Shown here: positions 63,426 through 64,000 of the stretch, piece after piece
Numbering within the stretch: position 1 is the stretch's first letter
Layout: each line of letters starts with the position of its first letter
NCBI RefSeq assembly: GCF_037975245.1
Contig: NC_092568.1
Coordinates: forward strand, 21,912,501 to 21,976,500
From: Apostichopus japonicus
Taxonomy: Eukaryota > Echinodermata > Holothuroidea > Aspidochirotida > Stichopodidae
Direction: 5' to 3'
DNA: 64,000 nucleotides
Translations under genes and position numbers: made by a program
Notes under the pieces: generated by a model
Seen by the model: only the letters and a program-made list of their open reading frames with translations
The model's database searches: none
What the model was told of the DNA's origin: nothing

Positions 63426-64000
63426 GAATGACAAGTAACAGTAACAGAAGGGACAAAAACACACACAGAATACAGACAGGTTAATGAGCAGTTGTAAGGC
63501 ATTGTATCACATGTGGTGTATTAACTCAGATGTCAGGCTGGGTCGCAGCTTACATAGAAGGTACTACATTCCATGCTTAGCTTACCTGTCTTTACTGCAC
63601 TATTCTACCTAATTTACCAAACTTTAGAAGCCCTGATAACTTAAGAAAAGTGCTCTTCAAATGACTTCCCACAGATATAGGTCATGGCCCACCTAAGTCG
63701 GTTTACAAAATATTCAGATCAAACACAGAGTGCTATTGAGTGAAATCTCTGAAGTAGACACAGGTTTGATTGAGATTGAACTCGGGAGGAACGCCGAGGT
63801 CTGAATCAATTTTTCGTGTGCAAAAATACTCTGAAAGTCAAAGATGATGCCTGTTCATATGTGGCCTCTGTGTTAAGTGATGACTATAAGGCGGGACTAT
63901 GGTCTTGGTATGTCATAGTCCAAGAAATATTTGAGTGTCAGTAATAGTTTTGTAATTTTGTTTGGAATTTAAAGGTATTCATCTACAAAATATTTAAAAC
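63426..64000 (+). other. Start of NEK9 intron 9, no features seen
   Basis: Unique AT-rich sequence after the Penelope-like fragment. The next NEK9 exon is not in the window; no acceptor followed by NEK9-like coding sequence was found. Confidence 0.6.

Noticed and set aside
1-64000. CRISPR arrays, operons or bacterial defence systems
   Set aside because: Spliced animal genes, SINEs and long introns show this is animal nuclear DNA; the tandem arrays have no spacer structure.

Overview
This is a eukaryotic, AT-rich, intron-rich stretch of animal DNA. It most likely comes from an invertebrate deuterostome; an echinoderm is my best guess, but the sequence shows only that the proteins are animal-type. 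About 97% is non-coding: long introns, simple repeats, poly-C/poly-G tracts and transposon relics. Nearly all long open frames are chance ORFs. Three protein genes and one RNA gene can be supported by splice-site and reading-phase checks.

Layout. (1) 295-7596, plus strand: a complete TMED10 (p24 family) gene with signal peptide, GOLD domain, coiled coil, transmembrane helix and KKLIE tail. It carries a duplicated, apparently mutually exclusive second coding exon. (2) 5285-5371, minus strand, inside a TMED10 intron: a selenocysteine tRNA gene (anticodon TCA). (3) 11844-13789, minus strand: a small four-exon gene for an unrecognised 196-aa protein with one ankyrin-like segment; one more upstream exon is possible. 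(4) 15942 to beyond the right edge, plus strand: the kinase half of NEK9 in nine exons, spread over 47 kb because introns 1, 7 and 8 exceed 10 kb. The RCC1 repeats and C-terminus lie outside the window.

Mobile and repeated DNA sits between and inside these genes. It includes a nested pair of hAT-type elements with exact 8-bp target duplications (28927-29983), two further elements with hAT-like ends (13918-14375 with an exact 8-bp duplication; 17040-17913 with a foldback hairpin), and two copies of a 365-369 bp element bounded by TTAA. There are also two copies of a tRNA-derived SINE, a tRNA-Ser-like SINE, two decayed non-LTR retrotransposon 3' ends, and two copies of a repeat with hammerhead-like elements of the kind known from Penelope-like elements. 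Intron 8 of NEK9 holds a 1.2-kb minisatellite of about 25 units of 48 bp, which creates long false ORFs.

How the genes relate. TMED10 acts in ER-Golgi cargo transport and NEK9 in mitotic signalling; no functional link is implied. Their head-to-tail order matches what I recall of human chromosome 14q24, so it looks like old conserved synteny with the small ankyrin-like gene placed between them. The most notable observations are the forced either/or exon pair in TMED10 and the tRNA-Sec gene nested antisense in the same locus.
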